The position numbers and the translations under genes were made by a program. 59,844 bases of DNA from an uncultured Clostridia bacterium (lineage in GTDB: Bacteria; Bacillota; Clostridia; TANB77; CAG-508): positions 1 to 59,844 of the forward strand of contig CAOTKV010000011.1 of the NCBI GenBank assembly GCA_948530865.1. Reading direction: 5' to 3'. Position 1 is the first letter of the stretch. Every line of letters begins with the position of its first letter. Of the stretch, positions 24,207-32,902 are shown in pieces. Under the pieces are notes generated by a model. That model was not told the DNA's origin. It saw nothing but the letters and a program-made list of their open reading frames with translations, and searched no databases.

Positions 24207-25589
24207 TTACATCTCCCAATCTATTCCATATCTTGAAGGACAAAATGACAAAAATTTAATTTTTCCTTCTTTATTTCTTAATTTTTCTAAATCTTCCCAT
24301 TCTTTTACACTTCTTACAATTTTATAATCTCTTTTTTCTAATTCATTTACCAAGCTATCAACATCATGTAATAACTCACTATTTGTATATTCTGCATTTT
24401 CTAATAATGGCTTATTACTATGTATATATTGAATAGGCAATTTATTTTTCTTAGATAAATTGTTATATATTGTTGTTCCTAGTCTTAAAGATAAAAAATG
24501 TCCTCTTACTTCATCAGGCTCTGTTTCTAAAATAAATTCTATTGTTTTTTGCATATCTTCGTGCTTTGTTGTTGGTAAGTCAAATATAAAACTTGTTCTT
24601 ACTCTAAAGCCAATTTTCTTTACTTCTTTTATAACATTTTTTGCATATTCTATATCAAAACTTTTATTATTAGATTCTAGCACTCTTTGACTACCTGTTT
24701 CTATTCCAAAATGAATCCATCTAAATCCTGCTTTATGCATTAATTCAAATGTTTCTTTATCATATGTATTTATGCTTGCAAGACATCCTAATTTTATATT
24801 GAATTTCTTTTCTAAAATAATATTGCTTATTTGTTTCATTCTATTATTATCTACTGTTGCATTATCATCTAAAAAGATTATTTTTTTACTATTATGATTT
24901 TTTATTAAATATTCTATCTCTTCTATTACTCTTTTTGCACTTTTTCCTCTCCAAGCACCCCAATAATTATATGTAGGACAAAAATCACATTTATTTATAC
25001 ATCCTCTACTTGTTAGCATACTTCTTACATCTATATATTCATTTAAATTTACTAACTCTCTATTAGTAATTGGTAATTTTTCTAAATTATATTTTTCTTT
25101 ACTAGATGAATTTATTATAATTTCATTGTCTCTTTGAAAAACAATACCTTTTATATTTTCTAATTTACTGCTTTTTTCTAAAACTTGTGTAATTGTATTT
25201 TCAACTTCTCCTATAATTCCAATATCAAAATTTATCTCTTTTATTATATTAGGGTTATATGATACTGTTTTTCCTATCATTATTATTTTTATATTTTTTT
25301 CTTTTAATAAACTACATATTTTAGAAATATTCTTTAATGCCCTATCTGTATGTAATGGTATATGATAATCATATGAAATAACTGCCACATCTGCCATAAA
25401 CATATCCTTTATATATTTAGTTAAATCTTCACAATTTAATTTTCTGCAATCCATATCTAAGAAATTAACATTGTGCTTTTGCTCTTGTAAATATGTTCCA
25501 ATCCCCAAAATATCTATTGGTTCAATTAGTAGTTCAGGTTCCGAAAAAGGAATATTGGGTGGATTAATTAATAAAATTTTCATATTCAC
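24207..25589 (-). CDS. Cobalamin-type (B12-binding) radical SAM protein
   Basis: A 460-residue protein of the BchE/P-methyltransferase class. Residues 1-130 form a Rossmann-like B12-binding domain (ILLINPPNIPFSEP at the start, IIGEVE near 148). The cluster motif CINKCDFC lies near 195, followed by GAWRGKSAKRVIEEIEYL, IIFLDDNATVDNNRM and IHFGIETGSQRVLE, all standard for the class. These enzymes methylate unactivated carbon or phosphorus, or rearrange rings. First gene of a six-gene coupled operon ending at the ATP-grasp ligase. Confidence 0.88.
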   Translation of the reverse strand: MNMKILLINPPNIPFSEPELLIEPIDILGIGTYLQEQKHNVNFLDMDCRKLNCEDLTKYIKDMFMADVAVISYDYHIPLHTDRALKNISKICSLLKEKNIKIIMIGKTVSYNPNIIKEINFDIGIIGEVENTITQVLEKSSKLENIKGIVFQRDNEIIINSSSKEKYNLEKLPITNRELVNLNEYIDVRSMLTSRGCINKCDFCPTYNYWGAWRGKSAKRVIEEIEYLIKNHNSKKIIFLDDNATVDNNRMKQISNIILEKKFNIKLGCLASINTYDKETFELMHKAGFRWIHFGIETGSQRVLESNNKSFDIEYAKNVIKEVKKIGFRVRTSFIFDLPTTKHEDMQKTIEFILETEPDEVRGHFLSLRLGTTIYNNLSKKNKLPIQYIHSNKPLLENAEYTNSELLHDVDSLVNELEKRDYKIVRSVKEWEDLEKLRNKEGKIKFLSFCPSRYGIDWEM

Positions 25590-25617
25590 ATTTCCTTTTT
25601 ATCTAATTATTCCTAGT

Positions 25618-25626
25618 ATTTTATCA
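25618..25626 (-). promoter_or_regulatory. Extended -10 promoter of the B12-radical SAM operon
   Basis: Minus strand TGATAAAAT: an extended -10 (TGN before TAAAAT) about 29 bases before the ATG. The -35 region is poor. Confidence 0.4.
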
Positions 25627-25679
25627 TACTTATTGGCATTTTTCCACAATATTTACATAAAAAGTTAAATTCGTATAGC

Positions 25680-25712
25680 AAAAGGGAACATGAAATCTCA
25701 TGTTCCCTTTTT
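25680..25712 (-). terminator. Terminator after the 63-residue protein gene
   Basis: AAAAGGGAACATGA paired with TCATGTTCCCTTTT, near-perfect and flanked by A and T runs. Can end transcription in both directions. Confidence 0.85.
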
Positions 25713-25716
25713 ATCA

Positions 25717-25908
25717 CTATTTGTGGATATCTCCATACCAAAGTGGCATAATTGGCATGTATATGCCGTAAGTCGCTCCCATTGACATGCATATTGCCGT
25801 CATCTCTCCATACATAGCTTTTATTGCTGTATCACTAAGTTCAATTTTTTCTCTTGTTTCCAGTGTCTTGGTGTTGTTTTTAGAATCTATCTTAGTCCGT
25901 TTCCACAT
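25717..25908 (-). CDS. Unknown 63-residue protein
   Basis: I begin the frame at the ATG of 25906-25908, because GGAGG lies 11 bases before it and the earlier in-frame ATG includes that ribosome site. The product is hydrophobic in its second half with five or more Met (AMYGEMTAICMSMGATYGIY), Gly/Tyr/Trp-rich toward the end (MPIMPLWYGDIHK). It may be membrane-associated. Base composition is less AT-rich than its neighbours, and it has its own promoter and terminator. Function unknown. Confidence 0.55.
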   Translation of the reverse strand: MWKRTKIDSKNNTKTLETREKIELSDTAIKAMYGEMTAICMSMGATYGIYMPIMPLWYGDIHK

Positions 25909-25957
25909 AATAAAGTCAGCCTCCATTTCTATTATTCAAAACGTAAGTTACTTTTCT

Positions 25958-25986
25958 ATTATAACACACTTTTATGTAAAACAAAA
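25958..25986 (-). promoter_or_regulatory. Promoter of the 63-residue protein gene
   Basis: Minus strand TATAAT at 25958-25963 with 17-base spacing to a weak TTTTGT at 25981-25986. Confidence 0.55.
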
Positions 25987-25989
25987 GAA

Positions 25990-26532
25990 TTATTTTTTAC
26001 TTGACCACTCATAATACTTTATTAAATATTCCCAGCAACCTTCTTTATCTGTTATTCCATTATAATTATCTTTAATTTTTGATATTATTTCATCTTCATC
26101 TATCCATTTGACCTCTGAAACTTCTTCTAATTGCAATTTTAATTTTGTTTCATCTAAATCTTTATTTGCTATATAATATTCATTAAAATGTTTATTTACA
26201 ATATCTCCTTTTTCATTAGTTGATAATGTTGAGCCAATAAATGTAATATCATTTTTATCTAATTCTATTCCTAATTCTTCTTTTGTTTCTCTAAGTATTG
26301 CTTCAAATCCAAATTCTCCAGCCAAAACATGTCCACCAGCAGTTACATCCCACATATTAGGCCACATTCTTTTACTTGCACTTCTTTTTTGTAATAGAAC
26401 TTGATTTTTAGAATTTATTACAAAAACAACAGCAGCTTTATGCCAAAATCCATATTTATGACAATTTTTTCTTGTTTCTATTCTATCAATATATTGTCCT
26501 TTCTCATTTAAAACATCAAAATATTCTTCCAT
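25990..26532 (-). CDS. NUDIX hydrolase, isopentenyl-diphosphate isomerase/YfcD-like
   Basis: A 180-residue NUDIX protein. FGFEAILRETKEELGIELDK near 80 is the Nudix box (G-x5-E-x7-R-E-x2-E-E-x-G, with the preceding AGGHVLAGE). RSASKRMWPNMWDVTAGGH is the segment shared by type I IPP isomerases and the YfcD subgroup. Start is the ATG at 26530-26532 behind GGAGG; a longer frame lacks a site. Members hydrolyse nucleotide or prenyl diphosphates. Two bases after the UDG-like gene. Confidence 0.85.
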   Translation of the reverse strand: MEEYFDVLNEKGQYIDRIETRKNCHKYGFWHKAAVVFVINSKNQVLLQKRSASKRMWPNMWDVTAGGHVLAGEFGFEAILRETKEELGIELDKNDITFIGSTLSTNEKGDIVNKHFNEYYIANKDLDETKLKLQLEEVSEVKWIDEDEIISKIKDNYNGITDKEGCWEYLIKYYEWSSKK

Positions 26533-26533
26533 T

Positions 26534-27187
26534 TTATTTACCTCCATTTTCTTGTATGTATCTAATATCTTCAATAGATTTATCTATGTTAATTCTTCCA
26601 TTTCCAACTGGATAATATACCGAATAAAATTTATAAGTCTTTCCGTTTATATCTCTTTCAAATAATTTTTTTCTACATTCTGAAACTGAAATTTTTTCTT
26701 TTAAAACAATAGAACTTACTTGGTTTCCAAATAAAATTATTACTTTAGGATTTATAATCTCAATTTCCTTTTTTAGTAACTCTAAATATTCCTCATAAAC
26801 ATTATTAGGTAAAGTTCTTGCATCAATTTGAGTGCATTTACCTAAATTAGTAATAAAGTATTTATGTTTTTCAACATCATTATAAACTACATCTGCAAAT
26901 TCTTCTGTCCATTCATTTGGCTTAATAAACTTAATTAATTTATAAATTTCTTCATCCATTAAATTTAGTCTATAAAATAGATCCCATATATTTTTCGTTC
27001 CAATCCAAGGTGATTTTCTTCCTTTCCATTCTTTCGATGAAGCAATATTTCTTCCTGTTGGATTCATAAATACAAAGCAAAAATCTGGATTTTCTATGCA
27101 TCCACCATTATAAATCGAATCTAATTCTTTTGCTCCATATTTTTCTTGTAACTTATCGTATTCTGACTTTAAATCATCTAATTTCAC
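26534..27187 (-). CDS. Uracil-DNA glycosylase superfamily-like protein
   Basis: A 217-residue protein starting with GTG. FVFMNPTGRNIASSKEWKG near 36 and SPWIGTKNIWDLF near 58 recall motif A and the following loop of family 4/5-type UDGs; KVIILFGNQVSSIVL near 147 is the usual central strand. The final catalytic loop (H-P-S-P or similar) reads YYPVGNGR, without the His. Either a divergent glycosylase or a relative with other nucleobase-related chemistry. In a run of nucleotide-type genes. Confidence 0.6.
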   Translation of the reverse strand: MKLDDLKSEYDKLQEKYGAKELDSIYNGGCIENPDFCFVFMNPTGRNIASSKEWKGRKSPWIGTKNIWDLFYRLNLMDEEIYKLIKFIKPNEWTEEFADVVYNDVEKHKYFITNLGKCTQIDARTLPNNVYEEYLELLKKEIEIINPKVIILFGNQVSSIVLKEKISVSECRKKLFERDINGKTYKFYSVYYPVGNGRINIDKSIEDIRYIQENGGK

Positions 27188-27200
27188 AATTTTATTTCTC

Positions 27201-27764
27201 CTATAAGTTAAATCTTTCTTTTATCATTTTTGCTACTTCTTCTGGTGAAATATTTGTATTGTCTATTTTCATATAATTTTTAAATATTTTTTCACCTTCG
27301 CCAGGATCTGAATTAAGTTTATGCTTTTTTAAAGAATTTAATAATTCATTTTCACTCCATTCTAAATCTCTTTTAGAAGCTTTATGTTTTAATCTGTTTT
27401 CTGTTTTATTTCTTTTTAATCTTTCTTCTAAGGTTGTTTCTAATTCAACAACATATGATTCTTCAAATAAGTTCATCCATCTAGTTGTTTCTTCCATTTC
27501 CTCTTCAAAATCATTTCCAAAGTCAAAACATCCTGTAAAAATTATTCCTTTTTGATTGCTTTTAGCAAATTCCTTAAATGTTTCATATCTTATAAGTTGA
27601 TTCATTCTACTATATGCTGATTTATCATAATCAAATATTAATCTTACCATTTCTATTGTCATATGATTATAAAATAACTTGTAATCTATTAATTTTGATA
27701 ATTCTTGTCCTACTGTCATTTTACCAACTGCTTGTGGACCTATTATTAATATAAATTTGGGCAT
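27201..27764 (-). CDS. Small P-loop kinase
   Basis: A 187-residue P-loop protein: ILIIGPQAVGKMTVGQEL (Walker A with K-M-T), FTGCFDFGNDFEEEMEETT near 77 and a basic lid EERLKRNKTENRLKHKASKR near 115. The G-P-Q-A-V-G-K-M-T form is found in uncharacterised AAA_18-like kinases of Firmicutes. It phosphorylates an unknown small molecule. Twelve bases after the start of the neighbouring GNAT-DUF402 stop. Confidence 0.75.
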   Translation of the reverse strand: MPKFILIIGPQAVGKMTVGQELSKLIDYKLFYNHMTIEMVRLIFDYDKSAYSRMNQLIRYETFKEFAKSNQKGIIFTGCFDFGNDFEEEMEETTRWMNLFEESYVVELETTLEERLKRNKTENRLKHKASKRDLEWSENELLNSLKKHKLNSDPGEGEKIFKNYMKIDNTNISPEEVAKMIKERFNL

Positions 27765-27775
27765 AATATCACCTC

Positions 27776-28825
27776 TTATAACATTTCTTTTAAATATTTA
27801 TCAGTAAAGGCTTTTACTTTTTCTTGGTTATCTTTTAATTTTTCAATTAAATCATATGCAATTTTATAAGTTTCTTGATATTCTTCTTTAGTCATCTCTA
27901 AACTATCAAATGCTTCTTTTAGTTCATCTTCATCTAATAAAATTGTTTCTCCATCAGGTCTTAATACAACATCTAAATATAAATCATCTTCATATGGTAT
28001 TCCGTCTTCTTTTCCAATTCCTCTTGCCATATCAAAATACCATTCTACAATCTCATTTTTTTCATCATATACTGCTGTTAATCTAACTTTTGAAGTATAA
28101 TCATAAAATTCTAACCATTTATAATTTATATCTTGAATACAAAGCCCATTATCTAAAATAATTGGATTTGATATTTTCTTAAAATTATTTAAAAATATAT
28201 CACCTACAAAGTCTTCATTATTAATTGATTTTATTGATTGAGAAACTTCTAAAACATTTTCATATTTTGTTACAGAAGTTGCAAATTTCTTTTTTAGACT
28301 TATCCAATATCTTTGTATTGTTTTTCCTTCTTCATCTATAATTTCATTTTCTAAAATTCCACCATTGTTTTGAATGCTTTTTCTTGATGCAATATTTTCT
28401 TTATAGCAAGTCATTAAAACTCTTCTTATACCAAGATTTTTACATTCTTCCAAAGCTAGTTTTATCATTTTAGTTGCATAGCCTTTTTGTCTTTCAGAAG
28501 GTCTTACTCCATCTCCAATATGACCACAATCCTTTAATAGTTTTTCATTTAATTTATGTCTAATCTGTATAATTCCTACCATTCTATTATCAGATTTTCT
28601 TACTGCTAAAAATAATGTGGCTGGTACTCTATGTTTTTCCGCAGTATCTTTTACATCATTCCTTACTTTCTCAAGCCATTTATCAAAATCTTTTATTGTA
28701 TCAAGTTCACCATCTCCATGAAGTTCAAACTCATTATTATCAAAGTGTTCTTGCAAGAAATCTTCAACTTGATCTTTATATTCTTCTGTTGGGAATACTA
28801 GTTTTAACCTATTTGAATCTTCCAT
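27776..28825 (-). CDS. GNAT acetyltransferase fused to a DUF402 domain
   Basis: A 349-residue fusion. Residues 1-175 are a GNAT fold (GHIGDGVRPSERQKGYATKMI near 90, then IASRKSIQNNGGILE, the acetyl-CoA region). Residues 185-349 match DUF402: KVRLTAVYDEKNEIVEWYFDMAR near 245, DLYLDVVLRPDG near 277 and LLDEDELKEAF near 292, with the Asp/Glu metal ligands. DUF402 occurs in FAU-1 RNase and nucleoside di/triphosphate phosphatases (Ntdp). The pairing suggests acetylation and dephosphorylation on the same small molecule. Confidence 0.85.
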   Translation of the reverse strand: MEDSNRLKLVFPTEEYKDQVEDFLQEHFDNNEFELHGDGELDTIKDFDKWLEKVRNDVKDTAEKHRVPATLFLAVRKSDNRMVGIIQIRHKLNEKLLKDCGHIGDGVRPSERQKGYATKMIKLALEECKNLGIRRVLMTCYKENIASRKSIQNNGGILENEIIDEEGKTIQRYWISLKKKFATSVTKYENVLEVSQSIKSINNEDFVGDIFLNNFKKISNPIILDNGLCIQDINYKWLEFYDYTSKVRLTAVYDEKNEIVEWYFDMARGIGKEDGIPYEDDLYLDVVLRPDGETILLDEDELKEAFDSLEMTKEEYQETYKIAYDLIEKLKDNQEKVKAFTDKYLKEML

Positions 28826-28827
28826 AT

Positions 28828-29241
28828 TTATTTCTCCATTTTTTTAATTTTAGACAAGTTTTTTGATAATGATATAATATTAGAATCAATTTCTATTAAT
28901 TCATCATTAACAACTACATAATTTGTTATATTTACCTCTTTTAAATCCATCATTTTTTCTAATTCATTTCTTATGTAATGAACTTGTACACAATGTGGTG
29001 ATTTATCAACAGTTGCAAATACTATATTTGAAACTTTTTTTGTTCTTATCATACCACTAATTTTGGTTATTGCCATATTTATATGTGTTTCTTCTAAACA
29101 TAATTCATAAATATTTTTACTTATTTTAGTTAATTTCTTATAGCCTTCTGGTTGCATATTTTTTAAGCAACTTCCTACAATTATTATTGTTTCACTTACA
29201 TCATAGATATTACTTTTTAATAAATCTTTTTCATTTATCAT
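28828..29241 (-). CDS. Unknown protein, 137 residues
   Basis: Not recognised. Alpha/beta make-up: a first strand TIIIVGSCLKN (with Cys), THINMAITKISGMIRTKK near 60, then IVFATVDKSPHCVQVHYIRNEL near 80, containing His and Cys that could form a metal or redox site, and a final IVVNDELIEIDSN. The two Cys are spaced far apart. It lies two bases from the GNAT-DUF402 gene and nine bases from the MBL-fold gene in the same direction, so it likely shares their transcript. Confidence 0.55.
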   Translation of the reverse strand: MINEKDLLKSNIYDVSETIIIVGSCLKNMQPEGYKKLTKISKNIYELCLEETHINMAITKISGMIRTKKVSNIVFATVDKSPHCVQVHYIRNELEKMMDLKEVNITNYVVVNDELIEIDSNIISLSKNLSKIKKMEK

Positions 29242-29250
29242 ATCATTCTC

Positions 29251-30051
29251 CTATAATTCTATAATCTCTAAGTCATTTGGTACATATGCATTTCCTCTAA
29301 AGTATTTTCTTGCTTCATCAAGATATAATTTTTTTCTATCATCTCCATGTGTTTCTTCTGTATGATATAAAATTAAATTTTTAACATTTAATTTATTCAT
29401 AATTTCACTTGCTGTTTTTACTGTTGAATGATTCTTTTCATAAGCATGAAAAATATTTTCTTCTGAATCTAAGCAGAAAGCCTCATGCATAACCCAATCT
29501 GCGCCATTAACTTTTTCATACAAATTTGAATTTATAGTTTCATCACCTAAAAATATAACTTTTTTCTCATTAATAAAACACTCAAATCCAAATTGTTTGG
29601 TTCCTCTTGCATTTATATCAAAAAATTCATAATTTATCCCGTTAATTTGAATTTTTTCTCCATTTTCTAAAACATGAAAATCTATAACTTTAAAAACACC
29701 TTCAAATATTTTTTGAGGTAATATTAATCTTGATATTTCTGCAATTGATTCATATACAATATCATTACAATAAATATTTATCTTATTTTGTATTCTTCCA
29801 GCAATTGCATCTACTCCTATTTTCTTAAATATCCAAATTAAACCTAATATATGATCAGTATGATTGTGTGAAATAAACATATGCTTAATATCTTTTAATT
29901 TTATATCAGCTTTTTCTAATCTTCTTATTATCTCAACACTTCCGCCAGTATCTATTAAAAAATTTTCATTATCACTTTGGATTGAAAAACAAGTATTGTA
30001 TAAATCTAAAGTCATCCCATTTCCTGTTCCTAAAAAAACTATTCTTTTCAT
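29251..30051 (-). CDS. Metallo-beta-lactamase-fold hydrolase (RNase Z/PhnP-like)
   Basis: A 266-residue MBL-fold protein. FISHNHTDHILGLIWIF near 58 is the H-x-H-x-D-H metal motif, IFLGDETIN near 170 provides the Asp and ILYHTEETHGDDR near 236 the last His. RNase Z and PhnP (cyclic phosphate phosphodiesterase) are close in layout; the exosite arm of RNase Z is absent. A paralogue lies at 40784-41590 (same length; shared F-I-S-H-x-H-x-D-H and L-x-D-T-G-G). Substrate probably a small phosphodiester or lactone-type bond. Confidence 0.85.
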   Translation of the reverse strand: MKRIVFLGTGNGMTLDLYNTCFSIQSDNENFLIDTGGSVEIIRRLEKADIKLKDIKHMFISHNHTDHILGLIWIFKKIGVDAIAGRIQNKINIYCNDIVYESIAEISRLILPQKIFEGVFKVIDFHVLENGEKIQINGINYEFFDINARGTKQFGFECFINEKKVIFLGDETINSNLYEKVNGADWVMHEAFCLDSEENIFHAYEKNHSTVKTASEIMNKLNVKNLILYHTEETHGDDRKKLYLDEARKYFRGNAYVPNDLEIIEL

Positions 30052-30059
30052 TTCTACCT

Positions 30060-30953
30060 CTATCTATCATAATTTCTGTTTGAAATTGAATTATCAATAA
30101 ATTGCTCATATTCTGAGAAATTTTCCTTTGTTATATCTTGGTTTGGTCTGCTACTACCTATCTTTTCTATTTTTCTACATGGTTGCATTTTAAATATTTC
30201 ATTTGTACTTGCCATATACCAGTTTTCAGGAATTACTTTAGTAGGATTTTCTCCATATCCATCTCTTATAAACATTGCATTAGTTAAATCTAGATGTCTT
30301 AATTTCCCATTAACTTCAACTAAATTCCAAACATGATTAACAGTTCCTTGTCCATATACAATTTCACATGCCATTCCTAAATCATCAAAATATTTTTTAG
30401 CATATGGAGCAAATTCAGCACAAACACCTTGTTTTAGTAAGCCATTCTCTACAATTTTATTGTTTAGTAATTCGCTTTTTTCATTTTTTATTGTTCTTAT
30501 AGTTTCTAATAAAGCCATTGCTCTTTCTGGAATTGCATTAATTTTACTTTCTTTTCCAAATATAATTATTTTTCTTTCAGGCTGTTCTGGAATTATTGTT
30601 CCATACAATTCATCTATCGCAGATAAAAATTCTTTTAATTGCTTTTTTGATATATTTTCATCTTTATATCTTTTGTTCATATCTTCTTGCATTTTCTCTT
30701 CTAATTCTTGTTTTGCTTTTACACGTTCTTCTTCATCATAAACATTATATTTTGAATCTATTTCTTGAATCATTTTTTCCATTCCTGTGTTTTCTCTATC
30801 TATTCTTATAGCTTCTAAATACGCATAATTGTATGAAACATTTTCCATGAAATAATTGCATAACAAAAATACTTTTTGTTCTTCTGTTTCTAAACTTTTA
30901 GCAATTTTTATTAGCTCATCATAACTTTTTATTTTACTATAATCAAATTTCAT
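30060..30953 (-). CDS. Transglutaminase-like protein
   Basis: A 297-residue protein with a transglutaminase-type triad: Cys in KQGVCAEFAPYAKKYF near 195, His in GQGTVNHVWNLVEVNG near 220 and Asp in LRHLDLTNAMF near 238. The N-terminal 170 residues are helical and charged. Start is the ATG at 30951-30953 with AGAGGAAA before it. Members cleave peptides or cross-link amines. It precedes the MBL-fold gene by eight bases and follows the 635-residue protein gene by 13. Probably cytoplasmic (no signal peptide). Confidence 0.8.
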   Translation of the reverse strand: MKFDYSKIKSYDELIKIAKSLETEEQKVFLLCNYFMENVSYNYAYLEAIRIDRENTGMEKMIQEIDSKYNVYDEEERVKAKQELEEKMQEDMNKRYKDENISKKQLKEFLSAIDELYGTIIPEQPERKIIIFGKESKINAIPERAMALLETIRTIKNEKSELLNNKIVENGLLKQGVCAEFAPYAKKYFDDLGMACEIVYGQGTVNHVWNLVEVNGKLRHLDLTNAMFIRDGYGENPTKVIPENWYMASTNEIFKMQPCRKIEKIGSSRPNQDITKENFSEYEQFIDNSISNRNYDR

Positions 30954-30966
30954 ATTTTCCTCTTTT

Positions 30967-32874
30967 TTATCTATCTTCACCTGTATATTCTTGAACATCT
31001 TTTTTCGCTTCATTCATTTTTTCTCGAATACTATATCTATCAAATATAACTAATGGAACATTTAAACCTGCATTTTTCATTTGTTCTCTTATATCATTAA
31101 GATTTTGTTGCTCATTTGCTGAATCTAATTTATCATTTCCTATATACATTACATATGATGGTTTTAATGAGGCTTCATAAGAATTTCTAAATAAAACTAA
31201 TTCAGTATTTCCACCAGATTTTTTATCATTTGCAATTAATTCATCATATGATGCTGAAAAATCTTTAAATGTATTGTCACTTTCGACATAATCTATTCCT
31301 TTATTTGAATGTATGTTTTTATTAGAAATAGTTGCTATCAAACTTGGATCTAAAGTTTGTTTAGAAAAACCTAATGCAACTATTCCTCTTATTTCTTTTC
31401 CAAGTAAAATCTTCTCAGGTGTGGTAATCATTGTACACAATTGTTCTGAAGTGTTAGTAGCATACTGTAAAAATGAGTCTACTTGTCCTATTCCTTCAAA
31501 ATCCAAAGCATAATCTGTTATATAATGATTTTCCTTATTTTGATATTGTAATTTCATTGCTTCTTTTTCTTCATCTGAAAAAACTACTTTTTTTCCTAAA
31601 CTTTTAGAAGATTGGTCTTCTAATCTTTTTACATATGCATCAAAGTTACTCATCCTACTACTAGGAGCAAAAAAGTGAAGCATTGCTGATTCGCCCATTT
31701 GAGCAAAATCCGTTATTACAATCTCTTTTGAATCTTTAGGGTTATAAACATTTTCTATAATTTGACTTCTATTTTGTACCTCATAATCCATATATATATC
31801 ATTCATCACATCTGCAATTTCACTAGCACTATTTTGTATATCCTCAAATGGCTTTTTCATTATTTCTTCTATCTTTTTAATCACTTGTAAATTTTCTTGT
31901 GTTTGTGTAGCTGATAACATTCTTTGTTTTAGTAAATCTAAATTATTATATCTGTCTAAATCATCCTTTTTCCATGTTCCTTTTAATGATACTAGTCTTT
32001 TTCTATCTTCATTACTATAAGATTTGTTTGATATTACCATATCATCAAAAATTCCTATATCCATCTCAGCTTTTATAAATTCTGAATTTTCTTTCAAATA
32101 TTTTGGAGTATACATGTTAATTAATTCAGTTTCTTTTACCAACATTCCTATCAAAATACACTGTTCTGTTTTTGACATTTCTTCCCCATTAAAATATTTA
32201 TCAAATATTGCTTTAAAATCTTCTTCTGAATAATATGTTATATGATCTTGTAGTTCTCCTGTATAATTCATTGAGTCTTCTTCTGGTAGTTTTAATAGAC
32301 TTTTATTTCTTATATATGAATCATTATTATATGATGATATTATTTCTTGACCATATATTTGATAAATTTCTTGCAATTCATCTTTAGTTATATTATTTCC
32401 CTTTAACACATCAATCATGTTTCCATTGTTTAAAGATTTTCTTTTATAATATTGAGGAGAAATTCCGGAATTAATCTCTGATAATTCCATTCCTGTTGCT
32501 CTATTAAAAGCTATTGAATCTTCAAGCATTTCTATTACAAATTTTTCATCTCTACTTCTAACCTCTTCACTACTTAGTCCTTCAAAAAGTTTATCTCCCA
32601 TTTCACATGTTGTTATAGTAGAATCATTTAACACATTAGTTAAATTCTTTTTCCCAAAAATATTAATCAACTGTTCATAATGTTTAATACCTTTAGGTAT
32701 TTGAAAATGCTTGTATAATGTTTCTTCATATTTTTGTTCGAATCTTTTTAGAGTTAAGTAATTTATAATTCCACCACTTCTTCCATTTTTAGCTAAAGAT
32801 TTAGAATTTCTTCCATTTTCTTTATATCTTTTATACTCGTTAACTGTTTCTTTTATACTATCTAAAAACCCCAT
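30967..32874 (-). CDS. Unknown 635-residue protein
   Basis: No domain recognised. Largely helical and charged; no signal peptide or membrane segment. The C-terminal 120 residues (TELVLFRNSYEASLKPSYVM and NVPLVIFDRYSIREK) look like a compact alpha/beta domain. GGAGA stands before the ATG. Its start lies about 28 bases downstream of the RBBP9-like gene stop and the transglutaminase-like gene follows, so it may form a small unit with them. Possibly a large cytoplasmic effector or structural protein; no evidence decides. Confidence 0.6.
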   Translation of the reverse strand: MGFLDSIKETVNEYKRYKENGRNSKSLAKNGRSGGIINYLTLKRFEQKYEETLYKHFQIPKGIKHYEQLINIFGKKNLTNVLNDSTITTCEMGDKLFEGLSSEEVRSRDEKFVIEMLEDSIAFNRATGMELSEINSGISPQYYKRKSLNNGNMIDVLKGNNITKDELQEIYQIYGQEIISSYNNDSYIRNKSLLKLPEEDSMNYTGELQDHITYYSEEDFKAIFDKYFNGEEMSKTEQCILIGMLVKETELINMYTPKYLKENSEFIKAEMDIGIFDDMVISNKSYSNEDRKRLVSLKGTWKKDDLDRYNNLDLLKQRMLSATQTQENLQVIKKIEEIMKKPFEDIQNSASEIADVMNDIYMDYEVQNRSQIIENVYNPKDSKEIVITDFAQMGESAMLHFFAPSSRMSNFDAYVKRLEDQSSKSLGKKVVFSDEEKEAMKLQYQNKENHYITDYALDFEGIGQVDSFLQYATNTSEQLCTMITTPEKILLGKEIRGIVALGFSKQTLDPSLIATISNKNIHSNKGIDYVESDNTFKDFSASYDELIANDKKSGGNTELVLFRNSYEASLKPSYVMYIGNDKLDSANEQQNLNDIREQMKNAGLNVPLVIFDRYSIREKMNEAKKDVQEYTGEDR

Positions 32875-32902
32875 TTTTATCTCCTTTGTATTTTTAATAA
32901 TT

